DNA of 64,000 bases from Russula earlei. Taxonomy: Eukaryota; Basidiomycota; Agaricomycetes; Russulales; Russulaceae. Below, in pieces: positions 58,236 to 64,000 of this stretch (position 1 is its first letter; the number at the start of each line of letters is the position of its first letter). The translations under genes and the position numbers were made by a program. Where the stretch lies: assembly GCA_025769875.1 (NCBI GenBank), contig JAGFNK010000181.1:30459-94458 (forward strand). Reading direction: 5' to 3'. The notes under the pieces were generated by a model, which saw only the letters and a list, made by a program, of their open reading frames with translations, was not told the DNA's origin and searched no databases.

Positions 58236-58506
58236 AGTATTATCTTGGTGATGCAGGTTTTGCCTCATCAGATGTACTTCTCACCCCTTATCAAGGCATG
58301 TGGTACCATCTAGCTGAATGGGGCCATGCTGACACAAGGTGAGTCTTTGTCATCTTACTTTCAGGTTGTCTTACTGATGTTTTGTCCTAGGCCACACACA
58401 CTCAAGGAGCTGTTCAATTTGCATCATGCCCAAGCTTGCAATGTCATTGAACACATTTTAGAATTCTCAAGTGGTGTTTCAACATTCTCTCACAACCCCA
58501 TGAGTA
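58236..58506 (+). pseudogene. Harbinger B transposase, middle fragment
   Basis: Starts YYLGDAGFASSDVLLTPYQG with WYHLAEWGHADTR, then, after an intron-like gap, PHTLKELFNLHHAQACNVIE and, one base shifted, RILKWCFNILSQPHEY. It matches YYLADAGFASSNTLLVPYRG and NVIERMFGILKRHF of the better copy. It ends at a TA (58505-58506) where the pogo element is inserted. Confidence 0.8.
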
Positions 58507-61361
58507 CTGTCCCTGACCCACCAACTGTGCAGCTTACTTAAGGTACCTAGCACTTGATCAGAATTTGTAGACACACTGAAAATGATGATCTTGATTTCTT
58601 TCAAATGGGGGGTAAAAGTAGTGATTAATGTGAATCCACCCATGTTTTGTTTTGTCAGAATATACCATTTAATGTTTTCCCCTTCCTCATGTTTTTGGAG
58701 AGATGTCACACAGAATGGTAGAGTTCAAGTCAGTGCTTCAAATTGGCATCCTGGCTAATCACATGTCTCTAAGCCGTCCTCATCCTCATCCTCTCATTAG
58801 CCCCTGTAACACTCTCCTGCATTGCAGTGTAATAAACCATTTCATTCATGCCACCCATCTGCACAAAGCAATCATGCCAGACAGATGATGCATATGAGGA
58901 CCAAATTCAAGGAGCAATCACTGAGTGGCAGGAGGGCTGCTTCAAAAGTAGATGAGCAGCTGCAATTGCCCACAATGTGAGGAGCAGTCACTTGGTTCTC
59001 TAACACTTATAAATTCCCTTAGGTTCCTCTTCAGACACTCAGTGATTGCATCAATGAGCACTGTCGCAAGAAGGATGCAAATATGACTCAGCAACTGCTC
59101 TCAAAGGAGCAGGAGGGCATGCTAGTTTTCTGGGTAGGCCACCAGGCCTTGATTGCTAATCCAATGGACCAGAACAATCTCAAATCTCTTGGGTATGACA
59201 TGTCTGGCATCATCCCAGGCAAGAACTAGCACTGCTGTTTCCAGAAGTGGCACCCGAAGCTTTGGTCATCAAAGCCAAGTAATCTGGATCCCAAGTGTGC
59301 TCAGAACTTCAACATCTCAAATGTCACTCAATATTTTGAGCTGGTCAAGCAGGTCTATGACAAGCACCCAAACCTCCCACCAGAGCACATCTGGAACATG
59401 AATGAGAAGGGTTTGCAACTTGGTGGAGGCCACAAATGGTACAAAAAATATTTTCACCTATGCACCCTCAAGAAAAGCAAATTTTATTGTATGCATTCCA
59501 ATTCCCTCAAACTTGTCACCATCATTGAGTGTATTTCACCCTCTGGGTTGTCTGTTCTCCCAGCATTTGTCCTTCCAAACAGGCCTCTCCTGGTCCATCA
59601 TGAATCCATTCTGGATGCCCCAATCAGGGGGATTGCCACATCCAAAAATGGGTGGACAGACAATGAAATTGGTTTGTCATGGTTCCACCATGCCTTCATT
59701 CCGTTCACTCTAGACCACAAGGTCACTGATGACCCTGTCATCCTTTTTGTTCATGGTCACAACTCTTATGAGACTGATGGATTCCTGGTGCTCACATACC
59801 AACACAACATCATCATCATCATTGCCTTCCCCTCCAAGTGCACACACAAGCTCCAACTGCTCAATGTCAAAGTTTTTTGCCACACACAGCAGAACTGGTC
59901 CATTCATTGTGACCACTGCATCTGTGAAAACATTCCCGTCATGCATTACAATGTCATTGTTGAGTACATGAAGGTGCACACTCAGACAATGACCCACAAG
60001 CTCCTTGTGTCTGCATTCTCCTCCACTGGCATCCACCCCTTCAACTCCTCCATCTTTGTTGAGGCCAATTTTGCACCTTCCAAAGCTTACTCCACCACTC
60101 AGCATGTCCCAATCTCATTTCCTGTCAATGTTCCCTCATCCTCCCCCCTTCCCTCCAAGTCCTCTGACTGGGATGGCTCAGACACCAATGAGGGCATGCA
60201 AGATGACAAGCATGTGCAAGACTGTCTTGATGTAATGGACAAAGACCCTGTCACATTTGACTGGGACACAGAGTCTGATGACTCAGACTTTGTGCCACTG
60301 CCAGACCACATGGATGACTCACCACCACCACATTCGTGTTCTCCTTCCATCATGTCTTCTGCAACCCCCCCCCCCCCATCCCTTCACCAGCTCCCCTTGC
60401 TTCACATCTGCATGTCTCACTTAATTCAGCTCCGTCCTCTTCCTTGCCTACAATGGACAATGAAAGCACTTTGGCCATTATGCAAAATGTGTCAGAGTGT
60501 CCATGTGATGTGTCCACCAGCTGAGACCCTCTCTGGCTCATCCCCCCCCCTTCACTTGCTCTCAAAGGGCAAGTTCTTCCCCTGCAATGTCTCTCTCAAT
60601 CACATCTGGTTCTCACCATGCACCAATCCCCACTACATTCCAGGAGATGAGTTCAGAGCTCTCTTGACTCTGGTTGACAGTGGAGCTGATGGGAAGGGAG
60701 ATCCTTCAAGCCAGGGCAGAGACCAGCTCTAGTAACTCACACTGCACCATCATGAAGTGTGCAGCATCTGAAGTTGAGGTGCAGTGGCTTGCTGAACAGG
60801 AAGAGAAGGGCCAGCTCACAAGAGAGGCTGCTGAAAAGGCAGCTCAAAAGACAACTAATGAAGCAGCTTGTGATGCACAAATCTTAGAGGACATATGGTC
60901 TAAGGTTTTCAACAGTGAGTCTCAAGGTCTATTTACAATGATGCACTCATGTTTTACGGAATCACTTTCCTCATATAAATGCAAAGATGACCTTATCACA
61001 CTCTCTGGTGCACTTGGACTCAAGATGTTGGGCACCATCAATGAGCTGGTTTGCCAGCTCAAGTCCCACCTCAAAGTGCATGCAGGCCTTTGTGATTAGC
61101 CTTGATTTTCTGGGCTCTTCCTTTAATGCAGGTGGAATCAGATTGAGAGTGTTTAGTTAATTCCTGTATGCACACAGTATTACATTGTCTTTTTTCCTTG
61201 CCCCCCCCCCCAAACCTCCAATTACAGTGTTTTTACCCATCTCATCAACAATGTAAGGTTCAAACAGCACTTCAAGGTTTTCAACATGTCTGGTGACTAT
61301 GTGTGACTGACCAAGTGCTAGGTACCTTAAGTAAGCTGCATGGTTGGTGGGTCAGTGACAG
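58507..61361 (+). mobile_element. pogo-type (Tc1/mariner superfamily) transposon
   Basis: 2855 bp. The left end CTGTCCCTGACCCACCAAC and the reversed right end CTGTCACTGACCCACCAAC continue as an inverted repeat for about 50 bp (GCAGCTTACTTAAGG, TACCTAGCACTTG). TA occurs at 58505-58506 and 61362-61363, the expected 2-bp duplication. Removing it rejoins the Harbinger exon in frame (HEY-DIGVQ). The CpG-poor transposase gene is on the plus strand. Confidence 0.9.
58880..61099 (+). pseudogene. pogo-type DDE transposase with C-terminal SAP-like region, degenerate
   Basis: N-terminal HTH piece: DQIQGAITEWQEGCFKSR, stop, AAAIAHNV; then, after an intron, PLQTLSDCINEHCRKKDANM and LLSKEQEGMLVFWVGHQALI (CENP-B-like HTH). 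The DDE part is open from 59398: IWNMNEKGLQLGGGHKWYKK (first Asp of the usual MDEKG is Asn), VTIIECISPSGLSVLPAF, TSKNGWTDNEIGLSWFHHAF, LFVHGHNSYETDGF (family GHNSH), FPSKCTHKLQLLNVKVF (family LQPLDVGVF) and FSSTGIHPFN. A helical tail and LSSYKCKDDLITLSGALGLK (SAP-like) end it. Stops, frame slips and changes at catalytic positions indicate an inactive enzyme. Confidence 0.8.
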
Positions 61362-61640
61362 TATGATATAGGAGTTCAAGCACACATCCCATGTGCGCTT
61401 GCAGCACTTCACAATCTTATTCACCCATATGACTCTAGGGAGATTGGTGCCTTTGACAACAAAGTGGCTGACCTCCAGATGGATGCACAAGAAGAGGCAG
61501 CGCTGGCTGGTGAACTTGGAACAGGCCCTGTGATGCAGCATGAGAGCGAGTGAGCAAATATCAGGTGGGATAAAGTTGCTGATGACATGTGGGAGCAGTA
61601 TCAGAGAATTCAGAGGGACCATGCAGAACATGTTATCAAA
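61362..61640 (+). pseudogene. Harbinger B transposase, C-terminal fragment
   Basis: Continues across the pogo insertion: YDIGVQAHIPCALAALHNLI with REIGAFDNKV, then AALAGELGTGPVMQHESE, stop, ANIRWDKVADDMWEQYQRIQ. It matches NMDIQARIPSALAALHNFIR and IAGEMWEQYQKALE in the 35.5 kb copy. Confidence 0.8.
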
Positions 61641-61829
61641 AAGTGTCTTTTTTTCAAAAAAAAAAACAAAAAAAAAACATTTCCTCTTCAAAAATCACTG
61701 GCTCTGCATGCATGGATCTGGGCCCTACAGTATGCCTTAGCAATATTCAGTGGACACAGTGGACTGAGTCAGTTCCCAGTCATGGCTGCAATCCCAATAC
61801 ATGAATATGCAAATCACAAGCAAATAAAA

Positions 61830-62487
61830 ACTCATATTAAAAAAAAAACCTATTAGTTTATCATATATGCCATGTCACTCATATTACACTGGTCATACCA
61901 GTCACTCTTGAAAAATCTCAAAATTCAAGTTCAAGTTCAAGTTCAAGAATTCTTGAACTTGAACTTGGATTTTGGGATTTTCTGGGAGTGACAGGAGTGA
62001 CAGGAGTGATGTAAGTGATATGATGTATATAATAAATTAATATGCATTTTTTTCTGTTGTCATTTGCATATTTGCATATATGGGGTTACACATGATGTGT
62101 CAGCATCAAACTCAGAGTTGAGCAGTCTGACTCAAGCTCAACATCTGGGTGCTTGCAGCCCCATTTTCACCAGAGCTGCACATACAAAATTTGCACAAAG
62201 ATGTGCACCCACACATTGGTGACACATATTCTGCCTTAAGGACATGCTTGCAATACCCCACTTGGAAGGAGTGGAAGGAAGGGTTAGAAAAATATTTTAC
62301 ATATCACATGTAAACCAGCAAATCACACCAAAAAATAACTCATATTTGAAATAGACTCATATTAGTTTATTATGGTCACTTACATCACACCTGTCATTCC
62401 TGTCCACTCCTGGAAAATCCCAAAATCCAAGTTCAAGTTCAAGATTCAAGTTCAAGATTCAAGAATTCTCAGTTGGTAAAAGGGGCC
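61830..62487. repeat. Junction of Harbinger termini and a short non-autonomous unit
   Basis: 61857-61944 is a reversed Harbinger end (AAGTTCAAGTTCAAGTTCAAG); 61945 onward is a forward end (CTTGAACTTGAACTTGG, GTGACAGGAGTGACAGG). Another reversed end (ACACCTGTCATTCCTGTCC, GTTCAAGATTCAAG) stops at 62487. The piece 61945-62487 has about 130-bp inverted ends and no gene, so it resembles a MITE-like deletion derivative. Confidence 0.6.
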
Positions 62488-64000
62488 TTAGGGTTTTAGC
62501 CTTTTTACTTTGGGTGTGATCTGTGGCTTGCAAGTCTGCTGCACAATTGAGACAATCTGTCAATTGAGCAATGTCCCCCTGTGAAGGGGGGTGTTCCAAA
62601 AATCATGTTCTGGGTCCTTATGGATATAGGAGGCATAATGCATCATACCATGAAGGTGCTCAGTGCATCATGGCCTCTGGTGGAGCAAAGTCCACCACTC
62701 CCCCCTCAAGCTCAACTCAGAGCAATCCCAGGGAGGATATATATGAGAGTGCCTTTCCCTTGGGAAGGGCTTTGGTTAAGATGTCTGCTGTCATGTCCTC
62801 AGTTGGCCAAGAGACCAGCTTGATTTCTTGGTTTTCTGAGACATGTTGGATAAAATGGTATTGAATGTCATATGTTTTGTGCATGCATGGTAGTTGTTGC
62901 TTGTTGCCAGCTTCAATGTGGATTGGTTGTTGCAGTAAAGCATAGTTGGGGCAATTGGCAAAGGGAACAGCTCATGTGTGAGTCATCAGAGCCACATTGC
63001 CTCTTTGGCTGTGTGCATTGTGGCAACATACTCAGCTTTGGCAGTGGACAGTGTGACAAGTTCTTGCTTCTAGGAGCTCTAGGAGAAAGCCCCTCTGTCA
63101 ATGAGGAAAGCATACCTCAACATGGTGTTGTTGTGCAGCATAGAGCGCAGCTAACAGGCCAAGCAACCCACCTTAGAGGTTGTGCTAATGCTCAAGTGAT
63201 ATTGGGGTGTAGAGCGATGTGTATACTTGTCTACATGTATGGTATTTATACCTCTATGACCCAGGGCTGTTCCTAAGTCCAAAAGAGGTGACTACAGGTG
63301 TCCACTATATCGTGCACTCAGTGACACATGATGTGGAAACGTTCTAGATGCAGCATAAGGCTGCATCTTGTGATAGATAGTGTAGTATGCGTAACCCTAT
63401 TGCCATAAGCGCATATACTAAAGTTCTGTCTAACATAACATCATGAGAGGATCTTGAACCTTGTATGAAGGTTTTTGCCTTCTTTGATCCGTTGGGTTCC
63501 GGTTCAACAGGTGTACCTGTGCTCCTGCATTGTGCCATCCATGTTGGTGTACCCTAGCAGGTCATGCCACTTACCACCATATGTTAGCTTGTAAGTCCTA
63601 GTGCCAGCCAAGTAGCAGAACATGTGTTTGACTGCTTCCAAATGGTTGTGGCCTGGGTTCTCAATTATAGGCTTGGCCACTGCCTCAGTAAGTGTCATAT
63701 ATCCTGCTTGCAGGGCTGTTCTGATCATTGATAGGTGGAGAGGGCATTAACTCTGGTTGCCACTGGGACATTGACCATTGCAATGGCCCATGCTAACAAA
63801 GGCAAGGTGGTAACCCTCCCTCAGACTCTTAATCTCTACACTGGCAAAGACTCCATGTGCCAGACTGGTTTCTATGACACAGCTTGAGGTAAGGCTACCT
63901 GTAGTTATGCCACATCAGTGTGCTTGCTCACAAACACCAAGTTCAATACCATTATTCAAGAAGCCTGAGAATTCATGAAGCCAATTCAATTTTGTGGCAA
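62488..64000 (-). pseudogene. Copia RT/RNase H remnant, minus strand
   Basis: Minus-strand frames read, from 63728 down, NPGHNHLEAVKHMFCYLAGTR, TYKLTYGGKWHDLLGYTNMD (the block before RNase H in Copia), and from about 63120 down KQELVTLSTAKAEYVATMHT with AKEAMWL, then LYCNNQSTLKLA. Between them (about 63190-63450) is unrelated sequence containing an LTR A-like GGTGTCCACTATATCGTGC. Many TGA/TAG stops replace Arg/Gln/Trp codons, as expected from CpG decay. Confidence 0.65.

Larger units (their letters stand above)
53494..62487 (+). mobile_element. Decayed Harbinger element B with nested LTRs and a pogo element
   Basis: The left end GGCCCATGATACCAACC (53494), followed by TTGAACTTGAACTTGAA and GTGTGATATAAGTGACATG, resembles the 33.9 kb terminus. 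A matching right end in reverse (GGCCCCTTTTACCAACTG) ends at 62487, and an additional head-to-head pair of ends meets at about 61945. Remains of a Myb gene (53835-56865) and a transposase (56930-61640), both on the plus strand, are split by LTRs (54349, 55979, 57291) and by a pogo element (58507). CpG is nearly absent. Confidence 0.7.

Overview
The window looks like a chromosomal piece of a filamentous basidiomycete, most likely an Agaricomycete. The reasons are genes split by many 45-60 bp GT-AG introns, conserved fungal single-copy genes, and a transposon set typical of that group (a Plavaka/CACTA element with a DUF6532 partner, PIF/Harbinger elements with a Myb/SANT partner, hAT, pogo with a C-terminal SAP-like domain, Copia LTR elements). 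I cannot name the species.

Host islands with normal CpG alternate with transposon blocks that are almost free of CpG. Island 1 (about 2.6-12.4 kb) has an HMG-box transcription factor (minus) and a six-BRCT scaffold of the Brc1/Rtt107 type (plus). Island 2 (about 24.2-33.9 kb) is a compact head-to-tail row: Ubp8/USP22-type deubiquitinase, Sae2/CtIP/Ctp1-type resection factor, a polytopic membrane protein and nucleosome assembly protein NAP1. Island 3 (about 43.0-47.3 kb) has the autophagy protease ATG4. Exon models were built by hand from reading frame, splice sites and family motifs.

The repeat blocks are nested. At 12.46-24.02 kb a Harbinger-type Myb gene is split by a 10.3 kb hAT element (8-bp target duplication), which holds a 7 kb Plavaka element and a tRNA-derived SINE-like unit. 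At 33.94-37.17 kb lies a nearly intact Harbinger element with convergent Myb and transposase genes, followed by a truncated, CpG-eroded copy. At 47.36-53.21 kb is a full-length Copia element with 246-bp LTRs and a perfect 5-bp duplication, itself hit by two solo LTRs. At 53.49-62.49 kb a second, decayed Harbinger element carries an inverted pair of LTRs, two more solo LTRs and a pogo element inserted at a TA. The two window ends are old Copia/LTR debris.

The most useful observations are the datable nesting, the clean CpG-to-TpG/CpA erosion seen by comparing paired copies, a change in gene orientation between two Harbinger elements, a 1.6 kb LTR inverted repeat, and single-base frame breaks in one host gene and one transposase. 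I see no CRISPR array, rRNA gene or ordinary functional tRNA gene.
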